Part shown: positions 43,162-51,999 of the stretch, piece by piece
Position numbering within the stretch: position 1 is the stretch's first letter
Layout of the letters: each line of letters starts with the position of its first letter
Assembly (NCBI GenBank): GCA_946478865.1
Contig: CAMLDO010000004.1
Span: 97,983-161,982 of the forward strand
DNA length: 64,000 nt
Source: an uncultured Methylobacillus sp.
GTDB lineage: Bacteria; Pseudomonadota; Gammaproteobacteria; Burkholderiales; Methylophilaceae
Direction of reading: 5' to 3'
Made by a program: the position numbers and the translations under genes
Notes under the pieces: model-generated
What the model was told of the DNA's origin: nothing
Seen by the model: only the letters and a program-made list of their open reading frames with translations
The model's database searches: none

Positions 43162-44445
43162 TCACTTCAAGCCATCCTTCGCCTCCCACGCCACCGTTCC
43201 TGCCGGATGTGCGTACCAGCCGCTATCGTGATAGTCGTCATGCGCGAGCCCTTCCCGCACCTTGACCACGGTGAACATCCCGCCCATTTCCAGCGCCCCG
43301 AACGGTCCGTCGCCGGCCATCATCGGCAAGGTATTCTCCGGCAGCGGCATCTGCATCTCTTGCATGCCCGACATCCCGGTTTCGCCCATCGCCATGTAGC
43401 CGTCCACCAATTGGCCGATCTTGCCGGCAATGCCGCGCTGGCTCACACCCAGCATATTGGGAACAGCGTGCCCCATCGCATTCATGGCATGGTGCATCTT
43501 GTGGCAATGCATCGCCCAGTCGCCCGGCTCGTCCGCCTCGAACTCGAATGCACGCATCGCGCCCACCGGCACATTGACCGTGATTTCCGGCAATTGCGCC
43601 GATTTTGGAATCCAACCGCCGTCCGTCCCTGTCACAAAGAAATCGTAACCGTGCAGATGGATCGGGTGGTCGTGCATGCTGAGGTTGCCGATGCGGATGC
43701 GCACGCGGTCGCCCTTGCGCACCATGAGCGGAGCAGTGCCGGGAAAGACGCGGCTGTTGAAACTCCACATGTTGAAGTCCGTCATCGTGCTGGCCTTGGG
43801 CGTGGCGGTCCCCGCCTCGACATCCCAGTTGTGCAGCATGATGCAGAAATCGCGATCCACCGGGCGCTCCTTGGGATTTTTGGGATGCACGATGAAGAAG
43901 CCCATCATGCCCATCGCCACCTGCAGCATATCGTCCGAATGCGGGTGATACATGAAGGTACCGCTGCGCTTCAGCACAAACTCGTACACAAAAGTCTTGC
44001 CGGCCGGAATGTGCGGCTGCGTCAGGCCGCCCACGCCATCCATGCCATTCGGCAGTCGGATGCCGTGCCAATGGATAGTGGTCTGCTCCGGCAGCCGGTT
44101 GGTCACATAAATGCGCACACGGTCGCCCTCCATGGCTTCCAGCGTCGGCCCCGGCGTGCCGCCGTTGTAGCCCCAGCAGTTGACCTTCATGCCCGGAGCG
44201 AACTCGCGCTCCACGCGCTCCGCGACCAGGTGGAACTCCTTGACGCCGTCCCGGATGGTCGGCGGCAAAGTCCAGCCATTAGGGGTCACGACGGGCTGAT
44301 AAGGCTTGCCAGCCTTTAGCCACAAGGGATTCGCCGTCTCAGCGGAAGTCCGGCTATGAATTTCAGGGGCTGCCGCGGCGCGCTCCGCGAGAGCGGCACC
44401 GACCAGGGCAACGCCGCCTGCGAGAAATTGTCTGCGTGTCGTCAT
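43162..44445 (-). CDS. Tat-exported multicopper oxidase
   Basis: A 427-residue multicopper oxidase. The N-terminus TTRRQFLAGGVALVGAAL is a twin-arginine signal. All four copper-binding blocks are visible: IHWHGIRLP, MYHPHSDDM, HDHPIHLHGYDF and the C-terminal MHCHKMHHAMNAMGH containing the type 1 Cys. A Met-rich stretch follows (MSGMQEMQMPLPENTLPMM), as in copper-tolerance oxidases. It probably oxidises periplasmic Cu(I). It is the last gene of the leftward copper operon and overlaps the TolC-like gene by 4 bases. Confidence 0.92.
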   Translation of the reverse strand: MTTRRQFLAGGVALVGAALAERAAAAPEIHSRTSAETANPLWLKAGKPYQPVVTPNGWTLPPTIRDGVKEFHLVAERVEREFAPGMKVNCWGYNGGTPGPTLEAMEGDRVRIYVTNRLPEQTTIHWHGIRLPNGMDGVGGLTQPHIPAGKTFVYEFVLKRSGTFMYHPHSDDMLQVAMGMMGFFIVHPKNPKERPVDRDFCIMLHNWDVEAGTATPKASTMTDFNMWSFNSRVFPGTAPLMVRKGDRVRIRIGNLSMHDHPIHLHGYDFFVTGTDGGWIPKSAQLPEITVNVPVGAMRAFEFEADEPGDWAMHCHKMHHAMNAMGHAVPNMLGVSQRGIAGKIGQLVDGYMAMGETGMSGMQEMQMPLPENTLPMMAGDGPFGALEMGGMFTVVKVREGLAHDDYHDSGWYAHPAGTVAWEAKDGLK

Positions 44446-45878
44446 TGCGTATGTCCTTCGTGCGCAGGGGCAGATGGGCTCACCGCCTCTTCCTGCATGG
44501 GTTGCCCCGGTTGTCCCGCGCCTGCGCGAATCTCTTGCGGCAGCTTGCCGCCGACTGCCAATTGCAGATCGGCGAGAGCCAGCCAGAAATCACGCGTCGC
44601 GGCGATATGGTTTTGTACGGTGGCAACCTGCTCGCGCGCGTCGGCCAGCAGCTCGTACACACCGATAAGCATGCCGTTGTAATGCAAGGTGCTTTGCTCG
44701 ACGAGCTGCCGGCGCATGGGCAACAGACGATCCCGCACGCGTTGCGCGGCGAGATAGGCGGTAGCAGTACGTTGCCAGGCCTCGCGCATCTCCGACCGCG
44801 CATCGACCGCCGCCGCATACAGACGAGCTTCGCTCTGACGATACTGGGCCTCCTGCCGCGAAATACGCGCCTGCCCCTGGTCGAAAATCGGCAGTTCGAG
44901 CCGTAGCGTCGGGCCGGTAATGCGCCGCTCGCCGGTGGATTTTTCAGTTTCCACGCCAAGATCGAACACATTGATGAAGCGCGTGCTGCGCGTGAGCCCG
45001 AGGCCGGCCGCGAAGGCTTCAGCCTCTTTCTGCGCCATCTGCACGTCCAAGCGCTGACGCAGTCCGTAGGCTTCGATATGATCGAATGCCGGCTGAGCGT
45101 CGGGAAGTTCAGGCAGACGCTCGGGCAATGTCCAGCCCGTATCCTCGCCCCACACTCCCATGAGCCGGTTCAGACGCTCGCGCGCCAGATAGGCCTGCTG
45201 ACGCGCAGAAGCAAGGGCAATTGCCGTTTCCTCGGTAAACGCCTGCTGACGCAAGGCATCGCGGCGGCTCAAGTTGCCGGCCTTGCGCTGACGCTCGGCC
45301 AGCTCGCCTTCCGTCGAGGCCAGATCAGCCACCTTTTCCATGAAGCTCGCATCCTGCGCAAAAGCCACCGCCTCATACCAAGCCTTGCGCGTTTCCGTCG
45401 CGTGCTTGAGTACGGCTTGCGCGACTCGCAGCCGGACATGCTCAAAACGCACTTTTTCCAGCCTTGACTGCGGACCACGCAGCAAGAGGCCAATAAAATC
45501 GAATTCGAGCCCCCAGGTTGTCTTGGTAATGTCGCCGCCTTCCTGCCGGCTCCAGCCAAAGCTCGGATTGCGCAGCAGGCCAGCCTGTACCAGATCGGCC
45601 TGAGCGATGCCCAGCTCTTCGTATTCGGCTTGCAGGCTACGGTTGTTCAGCAAGGCGATCCTCACAGCTGCGTCAGCCGTCAATGGCTGCGCCAGCGCAG
45701 CCTGGACCTGTGCATCGACCTCTGCATCCGCCGCTCCACCCTGGCGCCAGGCGATGTTCTCGCCCAGGCGCGCGGAAACCGACTGTTTCACATCGGAGAA
45801 ACCGGCATCGCGCGGCACGCTGGCACAGCCAGCCAGCAATGCCGCGAGCAGGCTGCTAGTGATGACCTTCGTGCGCAT
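44442..45878 (-). CDS. TolC-family outer-membrane lipoprotein (CusC-like)
   Basis: A 478-residue outer-membrane efflux protein. The signal ends in a lipobox LLAGC (Cys18), so it is a lipoprotein like CusC or OprM. Two OEP repeats follow (about 60-260 and 275-455), the second with TGPTLRLELPIFDQGQARISRQEAQYRQSEAR. The C-terminus is His/Pro-rich. No membrane-fusion protein or RND pump lies beside it, which is unusual. It is sandwiched between the Cys/His-rich protein and the multicopper oxidase with overlapping ends on both sides. Confidence 0.9.
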   Translation of the reverse strand: MRTKVITSSLLAALLAGCASVPRDAGFSDVKQSVSARLGENIAWRQGGAADAEVDAQVQAALAQPLTADAAVRIALLNNRSLQAEYEELGIAQADLVQAGLLRNPSFGWSRQEGGDITKTTWGLEFDFIGLLLRGPQSRLEKVRFEHVRLRVAQAVLKHATETRKAWYEAVAFAQDASFMEKVADLASTEGELAERQRKAGNLSRRDALRQQAFTEETAIALASARQQAYLARERLNRLMGVWGEDTGWTLPERLPELPDAQPAFDHIEAYGLRQRLDVQMAQKEAEAFAAGLGLTRSTRFINVFDLGVETEKSTGERRITGPTLRLELPIFDQGQARISRQEAQYRQSEARLYAAAVDARSEMREAWQRTATAYLAAQRVRDRLLPMRRQLVEQSTLHYNGMLIGVYELLADAREQVATVQNHIAATRDFWLALADLQLAVGGKLPQEIRAGAGQPGQPMQEEAVSPSAPAHEGHTQ

Positions 45879-46281
45879 CGCCGGTATCCGCCTTTTCTTC
45901 CATCTTGCTGTCCATGCCCTTCTTCATCATCTTGCCGCAGCCCGACTTGCCGTCATCATGACTGTGGTCGTGCTCGCCTGACTTGCGCATGCAGCCGCTG
46001 CCTTCCTTGCCTTCGCCCTTGTCGCAGCATTTGCAACAGCAGCAACCCTTGCCTTCTTCGCGCTTGCAACCCTTGCCCTCGCTCTCCTCGCTGGGAGTAG
46101 CCGCTTCGTGCTGGTGCTCTTCGTTGGCAGCCAATTGCAGCGACTTGCCGGTGAAGTAATCCGCAGGGCGATAGGACGAGGTCGTCGCTTCGGGATTGGC
46201 CGGGTGATCGGCGGAAAGTGCTAGCGCCTGGCCGGAAAACAGCAGTGCAGCGGCGATAAGCAGGTTCTTGAGGATGTTCAT
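45856..46281 (-). CDS. Secreted Cys/His-rich putative copper-binding protein
   Basis: A 141-residue protein with a signal peptide (about 1-22, ending LAL-SA). The mature part holds a CCCCKCC block inside EEGKGCCCCKCCDKGEGK and about nine Cys and nine His in total, with Met-Lys stretches (KMMKKGMDSKMEE) and a His-rich tail (DAHEGHH). This composition implies binding of copper or another soft metal in the periplasm; I know no named family. The start is fixed by AAGGAG seven bases before the ATG. It overlaps the TolC-like gene by 23 bases. Confidence 0.8.
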   Translation of the reverse strand: MNILKNLLIAAALLFSGQALALSADHPANPEATTSSYRPADYFTGKSLQLAANEEHQHEAATPSEESEGKGCKREEGKGCCCCKCCDKGEGKEGSGCMRKSGEHDHSHDDGKSGCGKMMKKGMDSKMEEKADTGDAHEGHH

Positions 46282-46297
46282 GATTGTTCTCCTTGAG

Positions 46298-46729
46298 TTA
46301 TTCAACTGAAAAGACCTTGGGTGTTTCGGTACCCTGCGGGATTTGATATACCGTCAGCGTACCCTTCTTCATTTCGCCCATGCCCGGCGAATTCATGGGC
46401 ATGCCGGGCACGCTGATGCCGGCTATGGCCGGCTTTTCCTTGAGCAGCCGGTTAATTGCACTGACGGGCACATGCCCCTCGACCACATAGCCGCCGATCA
46501 GGGCGGTATGGCAGCTCGCGACGCGGCTGACGCCATGGCGCTTCTTGATCGCATCCATATCGCCGCTGTCATGAGCGGTGACGGTAAATCCGTTGTGGCG
46601 CAAATACTCGACATACTTCTCGCAGCAGCCGCAATTCGGGCTCTTGTAGAGCGTAATTGCGGTTCCGGCGAAGGCGGCAGACGCCTGCAGACAAAGGGCA
46701 AGCGCGATAAAACGCATCCAGCCTTGCAT
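46298..46729 (-). CDS. DUF411 copper-associated periplasmic protein
   Basis: A 143-residue protein with a signal peptide (1-21) followed by ITLYKSPNCGCCEKYVEYLRHNGFTVTAHDSGDM, the core of the DUF411 family; the CGCC motif and the later SCHTALIGGYVVEGHVP segment are standard. The family is repeatedly found in copper and mercury resistance clusters and probably binds metal through Cys, His and Met (PGMPMNSPGM). It is followed after 16 bases by the Cys/His-rich gene. Confidence 0.9.
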   Translation of the reverse strand: MQGWMRFIALALCLQASAAFAGTAITLYKSPNCGCCEKYVEYLRHNGFTVTAHDSGDMDAIKKRHGVSRVASCHTALIGGYVVEGHVPVSAINRLLKEKPAIAGISVPGMPMNSPGMGEMKKGTLTVYQIPQGTETPKVFSVE

Positions 46730-46797
46730 GGTGCTTCTCCTGTACTAAAGATTCGTGAATGCGGCCGCGTCAAACGCGGCCACGAGCGAATGGCAGG

Positions 46798-47172
46798 CTA
46801 AGCGAGGATCGGCGGACGGAAGAAAGGAAAGGTGAGCGTGGCGATCTTGTCGCCGATGGAAATGCCGGCCAGCACTCCGGCCGGTATGAGATGAATCTGC
46901 GCCGTGGCGGGCATCAGCGCCTGAGAGATGGTGATATGGCAGGTAAAGCAGTTGTCGCAGGCCGAAGAGGATTTCTCCGGTTGTACGTCGTGGTGCGCAT
47001 GTTGCATGCAATGGTCGGACATTTCGTCTTGATGGGCAGCCTGCTCGAATGCAACCACCTGGGCTGGCGTCTCGTGCGTCATGCCGATGGGCAATGCGAC
47101 TGCCGCCATGCCCTGCAACGGCAGGCACAGCATCAACAGCACGGGAATGATCCAGCGATAAAGTCGCGACAT
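46798..47172 (-). CDS. Small Cys/His protein of the copper operon (DUF2946-like)
   Basis: A 124-residue protein with an N-terminal signal or membrane anchor (YRWIIPVLLMLCLPLQGMAA), a metal-binding-looking middle DEMSDHCMQHAHHDVQ and CDNCFTCH, and a second hydrophobic stretch near the C-terminus. The layout resembles DUF2946 proteins of copper clusters, but I cannot confirm the family. It follows cueR by 55 bases and precedes the DUF411 gene by 68 bases, so it is probably cotranscribed. Confidence 0.65.
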   Translation of the reverse strand: MSRLYRWIIPVLLMLCLPLQGMAAVALPIGMTHETPAQVVAFEQAAHQDEMSDHCMQHAHHDVQPEKSSSACDNCFTCHITISQALMPATAQIHLIPAGVLAGISIGDKIATLTFPFFRPPILA

Positions 47173-47227
47173 GTCAAAAATTATGCGCTTGTCATGAGAA
47201 GCTTGTAAACAGGATAATCAAATCTTA

Positions 47228-47641
47228 TTAAAGCCGGTTATCCAGCTCGCCGGACAGCCCGTCGAGTATCGGGCATTCAGGACGCTGATCGCCATGGCAG
47301 CAGCCGGCCAGACGTTCCAGTTCGGCCTTCATCGCCTGCATCTCGGCAATTTTCTGCTCCAGCTCGGCGAGATGCTCCAGCGCGAGCGCCTTCACTTTCT
47401 CGCTGGAACGCGACTGGTCGCGCCACAGCCCGAGCAAATCGGCAATCTGGCGAATGGAAAACCCCAGGTTGCGTGCGCGGCGAATGAAACGCAGGTTATG
47501 CACGTCACGCTGAGAATACGTGCGATAGCCGGACAAGGTACGCGTCGCGGCCGGGATCAGCTGCATGTCCTCGTAATGCCGGATCATCTTGGCGGTGACG
47601 CCCGATGCGGCGGCCGCTTCGCCGATGTTCATGGTGCTCAT
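47228..47641 (-). CDS. cueR: CueR-type MerR-family copper-responsive regulator
   Basis: A 137-residue MerR-family activator. The helix-turn-helix is in MNIGEAAAASGVTAKMIRHYEDMQLI, and the metal loop reads CCHGDQRPEC with C115 and C123 at the eight-residue spacing of the Cu(I) site of E. coli CueR. A start three codons further in (MNIGEAA) is also possible; the chosen ATG has GAGG about 10 bases upstream. It sits beside two CueR-type operators and so probably activates both the leftward and rightward copper genes. Confidence 0.92.
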   Translation of the reverse strand: MSTMNIGEAAAASGVTAKMIRHYEDMQLIPAATRTLSGYRTYSQRDVHNLRFIRRARNLGFSIRQIADLLGLWRDQSRSSEKVKALALEHLAELEQKIAEMQAMKAELERLAGCCHGDQRPECPILDGLSGELDNRL

Positions 47642-47670
47642 GGAGAACCTCGTTTCATTGATTGACTGCA

Positions 47671-47701
47671 ACGCTAAAGCTTCCCACAGAGGGAAGGTCA
47701 A
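47671..47701 (-). promoter_or_regulatory. CueR-type promoter of cueR and the leftward copper operon
   Basis: On the minus strand a TTGACC -35 (47696-47701) and a TAGCGT -10 (47671-47676) are separated by 19 bases, the overlong spacing typical of MerR-type promoters. The spacer holds the near-palindrome CTTCCCTCTGTGGGAAG. Confidence 0.8.
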
Positions 47702-47710
47702 GTTCTTCGC

Positions 47711-47741
47711 TTGACTTTACCATCATGGGAAGGTTCAAAGT
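47711..47741 (+). promoter_or_regulatory. CueR-type promoter of copZ-copA
   Basis: TTGACT (47711-47716) and CAAAGT (47736-47741) are separated by 19 bases, as in the E. coli copA promoter. The right half-site GGGAAGGT is intact; the left half (ACTTTACC) is degenerate. Only nine bases separate it from the opposing CueR box. Confidence 0.75.
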
Positions 47742-47772
47742 AACATCACATCTACGAACTTGGAGAATCATC

Positions 47773-47976
47773 ATGCACACCTTCACTGTTAGCGACATGA
47801 CCTGCGGCGGCTGCGCGGCTGCGATTACCCAGGCTATACAGCGTACCGATCCGGCGGCGGTGGTTCAGGCTGACCCAGCCACCAAGCGCGTTGCCGTGGA
47901 AACCGGGAAGCCGGCTGCTGAAATCGCCCAGGCTATCACGGCGGCAGGCTACCGCGTATCGGAATCGGACGAATAG
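47773..47976 (+). CDS. copZ: Copper chaperone CopZ (heavy-metal-associated domain)
   Basis: A 67-residue single HMA-domain protein. The metal site is [11 protein letters not shown] (C11, C14) and the fold ends [12 protein letters not shown], typical of Atx1/CopZ chaperones that deliver Cu(I) to CopA. The frame is open further upstream through the promoter, but the ATG after TTGGAGAATCATC is clearly the start. copA begins 11 bases after its stop. Confidence 0.93.
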   Translation: MHTFTVSDMTCGGCAAAITQAIQRTDPAAVVQADPATKRVAVETGKPAAEIAQAITAAGYRVSESDE

Positions 47977-47986
47977 GCAGACGGGC

Positions 47987-50215
47987 ATGTCGAACTCGAA
48001 TCCCCTTCGCCTTGCCATCGAGGGCATGCGTTGCGCGGGCTGCGTGACCGGTGTCGAGAACGCCTTGCGCGGCGTGCCCGGTGTCGCCGAGGCTCACGTC
48101 AATTTCGCCGACCGCACGGCTGACGTGCGCGGCAACGCCGAAACGACTGCGCTGATCTCCGCCGTCGAAAAGGCCGGCTATCGCGCAAGCGAGATCGTGG
48201 ACGAGGAAGCCGCGGAAAGCGACAAGCAGGCTGCGGAACTGGCGCACTACAAGATATTGCTGCGCAAGTCCGGCTTTGCCCTCGCTGTCGCCGTGCCCGC
48301 GCTCGCCTTCGGCTTCCCTGCAATGCTGGGCGGAGCGATGCCGCACGCCTGGATGCAGTGGGCCTCGCCTGCGCTCGCCCTGCTGACCCTGTCCGTAATG
48401 CTCTACTCCGGGCCGCAGTTCTTTGTCGGCGCATGGAAGTCGCTGCGCAATCACACCGCTACCATGGATACGCTGATTGCGCTCGGCATGGCGGCGGCCT
48501 GGGGCTACTCGATGACGGTCACGATCGCGCCGCAGCTGTTTCCCGCCGGCACCGCAGAACCTTTCTGGGATGTGATCGCCGTCGTCATCGGCCTGGTGGT
48601 GCTAGGCCAGGCGCTGGAAATGCGCGCCCGTGGCCGCACCTCGGAAGCCGTGAAGCGGCTGATCGGGCTGCGCCCCAAAACCGCACGAGTGGTGCGCGAC
48701 GGCCAGGAAATCGACGTGCCGCTGGCCGAGGTGCACGTGGGCGATACGCTGCGCGTACGCCCGGGCGAAAAAATTGCCGTGGACGGCAAGGTCATCGAAG
48801 GCCATTCACTGGTGGACGAATCCATGCTGACCGGCGAACCGATGCCGGTAGAAAAAAAGACCGATGCGGAAGTAGCAGGCGGCACGCTCAACAAAAGCGG
48901 CACCTTCCTGTTCGTCGCCACGCGCGTCGGCAAGGATACGGCGCTCTCGCGCATCGTCGAGATGGTGCGGCAGGCGCAAGGCGCCAAGCCGGCGATCGGC
49001 CGGCTGGCCGATAAGGTTTCCGCCTGGTTCGTCCCGGCCGTGCTCATTATTGCCGTCGTCGCATTTGTCGCCTGGTTCGATTTCGGCCCGGAACCGCACC
49101 TCAATTTCGCCATGGTCGCCGCCGTCACCGTATTGGTGATCGCCTGCCCGTGTGCTCTGGGGCTCGCTACTCCAATGTCGGTCATGGTCGGCGTGGGCAA
49201 GGCTGCCGAGCACGGGATTCTGATTCGCAACGGCGATGCCCTGCAGCAGGCAGGACAGCTGACTACGGTGGTGCTGGACAAAACCGGCACGGTCACGCTC
49301 GGGAAACCGGCTGTCACCGCCCTCGTCCCGGCAGACGGCTGGGACGAAGCCGCCTTGCTGCGCATCGCGGCCAGCCTTGAAGCTGGATCCGAACATCCTC
49401 TGGCCGAAGCCGTGCTCGCGGCCGCAAAGGAAAAGGGAATTACCCTTGCTCCCGTGCAAGGCTTTCAGGCTGTGGCGGGACATGGGGTGCACGGCGAGAT
49501 CGAAGGCCATCACGTTCGCTTTGGCAATTACCGCTTCATGGAAACGCACGGGATTGATTGCCAGTCTCTGCATGCGCAGGCGCAGCAGCTCGCGGAACAC
49601 GCTGCCACTCCGATGTTTCTCGCCGTAGACGGCAAGCTTGCGGGCATCGTCGCGGTCGCCGACCCGATCAAGCCGGACTCCAAGGAAGCCATTCGCCGCT
49701 TGCATGGCCTGGGCATCAAGGTCGTCATGCTTACCGGCGACAACGCCGCCACCGCGCATGCTGTGGCGGCTCAGGTCGGGATCGACACCGTGCATGCCGA
49801 GGTATTGCCGCAGGACAAGGACAAGCAGGTGGCCGAACTGATAGCGCGCGGCGAAAAGGTGGGCATGGTGGGCGACGGCATCAACGACGCTCCGGCGCTC
49901 GCGCGTGCCGATGTCGGTTTCGCCATCGGCACCGGCACCGACGTCGCCATCGAGTCGGCCGACGTCACGCTGATGTCCGGATCGTTGCATGGCGTACCCA
50001 ACGCCATCGCCATTTCGCGGGCTACTGTTCGCAACATCCGGCAAAACCTGTTCGGCGCCTTCATCTACAATGTACTTGGCATCCCGATTGCCGCGGGCGT
50101 GCTGTATCCTTTCCTCGGCTTGCTGCTCAACCCCATGATCGCCGGCGCGGCAATGGCCATGTCATCGGTCACCGTAGTCAGCAATGCCGGCAGACTGAGG
50201 TGGTTCAAGCCATGA
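47987..50215 (+). CDS. copA: Cu(I)-exporting P1B-type ATPase CopA
   Basis: A 742-residue P-type ATPase. One HMA domain (EGMRCAGC, C16 and C19) precedes eight predicted membrane helices. The CPC transport motif is in [11 protein letters not shown] near residue 387, the phosphorylation site DKTGT near 430, the P1B HP motif SEHPLAEAV near 470 and the hinge [10 protein letters not shown] near 630. The start is placed at [13 protein letters not shown]; the longer frame overlaps copZ. The stop overlaps the cupredoxin start (ATGA). Confidence 0.95.
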   Translation: MSNSNPLRLAIEGMRCAGCVTGVENALRGVPGVAEAHVNFADRTADVRGNAETTALISAVEKAGYRASEIVDEEAAESDKQAAELAHYKILLRKSGFALAVAVPALAFGFPAMLGGAMPHAWMQWASPALALLTLSVMLYSGPQFFVGAWKSLRNHTATMDTLIALGMAAAWGYSMTVTIAPQLFPAGTAEPFWDVIAVVIGLVVLGQALEMRARGRTSEAVKRLIGLRPKTARVVRDGQEIDVPLAEVHVGDTLRVRPGEKIAVDGKVIEGHSLVDESMLTGEPMPVEKKTDAEVAGGTLNKSGTFLFVATRVGKDTALSRIVEMVRQAQGAKPAIGRLADKVSAWFVPAVLIIAVVAFVAWFDFGPEPHLNFAMVAAVTVLVIACPCALGLATPMSVMVGVGKAAEHGILIRNGDALQQAGQLTTVVLDKTGTVTLGKPAVTALVPADGWDEAALLRIAASLEAGSEHPLAEAVLAAAKEKGITLAPVQGFQAVAGHGVHGEIEGHHVRFGNYRFMETHGIDCQSLHAQAQQLAEHAATPMFLAVDGKLAGIVAVADPIKPDSKEAIRRLHGLGIKVVMLTGDNAATAHAVAAQVGIDTVHAEVLPQDKDKQVAELIARGEKVGMVGDGINDAPALARADVGFAIGTGTDVAIESADVTLMSGSLHGVPNAIAISRATVRNIRQNLFGAFIYNVLGIPIAAGVLYPFLGLLLNPMIAGAAMAMSSVTVVSNAGRLRWFKP

Positions 50216-50574
50216 TCAAAGCGCTCGTGACATTCGGCGGCCTAGCCGCAATCCTGCTGATCGTCTGGTGGTTCTGGCTCTCCCGGCCTCGGGCAGCGCA
50301 TGCGGATATGCAGCAGGGCATCCGCATACTGGTCAAGGACGGCACCTACCAGCCGGCGGCCCTTGAGGTTCCCGCCGGACAAGCGCTCACCCTGACTTTC
50401 CTGCGGCAGGATGCAACGCCGTGCGCGGAGAAAGTCATATTCGCCGATCTCGCACTGAGCGCAGACTTGCCGCTGAATAAATCGGTATCGGTCACCCTGC
50501 CCGCGCTGTCACCCGGCCGGCACGAATTTACCTGCCAGATGGGCATGTATCGAGGGCAACTGATCGCTGCATGA
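50212..50574 (+). CDS. Membrane-anchored cupredoxin-like protein
   Basis: A 120-residue protein with one N-terminal membrane helix (about 4-23) and a periplasmic cupredoxin-type domain (about 35-118). Likely metal residues are C71 and E73 in PCAEKVIF, and C108, M110 and M112 in TCQMGMYRG. This is not the classical His-Cys-His-Met type 1 set, so it may bind Cu(I) or act in handover rather than electron transfer. It overlaps the copA stop and the aat start by 4 bases each. Confidence 0.82.
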   Translation: MIKALVTFGGLAAILLIVWWFWLSRPRAAHADMQQGIRILVKDGTYQPAALEVPAGQALTLTFLRQDATPCAEKVIFADLALSADLPLNKSVSVTLPALSPGRHEFTCQMGMYRGQLIAA

Positions 50575-51272
50575 TTCCCTGGCTGCAACCCGACTCTCCT
50601 TTCCCGCCGCTGGAGCAGGCGCTGCGGCACCCCAACGGCCTGCTCGCCGCCGGCGCCAACCTGACGCCGCAACGCCTGCTGGATGCGTACCGCCAGGGCA
50701 TATTCCCCTGGTACAGCCCCGGACAGCCACCGTTATGGTGGAGTCCCGATCCGCGCATGGTGCTGTTCCCGGATGAGCTCAAGGTCTCGCGTTCGCTTGC
50801 GAAGCGACTGAAAAAAGATGATTACGAGATTCGCATCGATACCGCGTTCCGCGAGGTGATGCTGGCTTGCGCCTCCACGCCCCGGCCGGAGCAGGACGGC
50901 ACCTGGATCGTTCCGGAAATTCTGGAGGGTTATTGTGCTCTGCATGCGCTGGGCTTCGCGCACTCCATCGAAACCTGGATCGAAGGCAAACTGGTAGGCG
51001 GCCTGTACGGCGTCGCCATCGGCCGCATGTTCTATGGCGAATCGATGTTTCATCGCGTGACCGACGCCTCGAAGCTCGCGTTCGTGCACCTCGTGCGTCA
51101 CTTGAAAAGTCACGGCTACGGCATGATCGATTGCCAGATGTACACCACGCATCTCGCCAGTCTCGGCGCACGCGAAATACCGCGCAACGAATTTGCCCGA
51201 CATCTGGTCGAATGGGTAAACTTGGAACCCGTACCTCCCGAAAACTGGCGCATCCATGACACTGCCGAATGA
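50571..51272 (+). CDS. aat: Leucyl/phenylalanyl-tRNA-protein transferase
   Basis: A 233-residue Aat enzyme that adds Leu or Phe to N-terminal Lys or Arg of proteins for ClpAP degradation. Diagnostic segments are [47 protein letters not shown] and [19 protein letters not shown]. The ATG overlaps the cupredoxin stop (ATGA), and the 3' end overlaps bpt by 17 bases. It is therefore translationally tied to both the copper genes and the second transferase. Confidence 0.95.
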   Translation: MIPWLQPDSPFPPLEQALRHPNGLLAAGANLTPQRLLDAYRQGIFPWYSPGQPPLWWSPDPRMVLFPDELKVSRSLAKRLKKDDYEIRIDTAFREVMLACASTPRPEQDGTWIVPEILEGYCALHALGFAHSIETWIEGKLVGGLYGVAIGRMFYGESMFHRVTDASKLAFVHLVRHLKSHGYGMIDCQMYTTHLASLGAREIPRNEFARHLVEWVNLEPVPPENWRIHDTAE

Positions 51273-51999
51273 TCCGCCGCTGCAGCGCATCCAGTTCTAT
51301 GTCACCACGCCGTATCCGTGCGGCTATCTGGACGACCGGCAAGCGCAATCGCTGATCGCCGCTCCGCATCACCTGATCGACACCCGTGTTTACAGCGAAC
51401 TGATCCAGCTCGGCTTTCGTCGCAGCGGCAAGTTCGCCTACCGCCCGCATTGCGAAAATTGCAGCGCCTGCGTGCCGGTCAGAGTTCCCGTTGACCGTTT
51501 TCATCCGACCCGCAGCCAGCGCCGCGCCTGGAAACACCATAGCGGCCTGTCGACCAGAGTGCTGGATTTACATTATTCCGAAGAGCACTTCCGCCTTTAT
51601 CGCGACTACCAGCACGCTCGCCACTCCGGCGGCGGCATGGAAGGCGACAGCGTAGAGCAATACCGCAGCTTTCTCGCCCAGAGCAATGTGGAGACCTTGC
51701 TGGTCGAGTTTCGCGAGCAAGGCGTGCTGCGTATGGTCAGCGTCGTGGATTGCGTCAAGGACGGGCTCTCCGCAGTCTATACCTTTTACGATTGCAGCGA
51801 CGCGACGGCAAGCTATGGCACCTATAGCGTGCTGTGGCTGATCGAATGGTGCCGGCGCATCGGGCTGCCGCATCTCTATCTCGGCTACTGGATCGAGGAA
51901 AGCCGCAAGATGGCTTACAAGCAGGGTTTCCAGCCGCTGGAAGCACTGCTTGAAGGCGAGTGGCAGCTGCTGAAAAAAAATTCTTCGAATCAGTCGTGA
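51256..51999 (+). CDS. bpt: Bacterial arginyltransferase-like protein (Bpt/Ate)
   Basis: A 247-residue protein of the arginyltransferase family; the bacterial form transfers Leu to N-terminal Asp or Glu. Conserved N-terminal elements are [15 protein letters not shown] and [26 protein letters not shown] with its Cys cluster; the C-terminal [27 protein letters not shown] is also diagnostic. It shares 17 bases with aat. The pair forms the bacterial N-end-rule branch in many proteobacteria. Confidence 0.92.
   Translation: MTLPNDPPLQRIQFYVTTPYPCGYLDDRQAQSLIAAPHHLIDTRVYSELIQLGFRRSGKFAYRPHCENCSACVPVRVPVDRFHPTRSQRRAWKHHSGLSTRVLDLHYSEEHFRLYRDYQHARHSGGGMEGDSVEQYRSFLAQSNVETLLVEFREQGVLRMVSVVDCVKDGLSAVYTFYDCSDATASYGTYSVLWLIEWCRRIGLPHLYLGYWIEESRKMAYKQGFQPLEALLEGEWQLLKKNSSNQS

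Noticed and set aside
47180..47209. A TTTACA-18-CATAAT promoter-like pair before the small Cys/His copper gene
   Set aside because: It would place the transcript start at the ATG itself with no leader. Cotranscription from the CueR promoter is simpler, so it was not listed as a feature.
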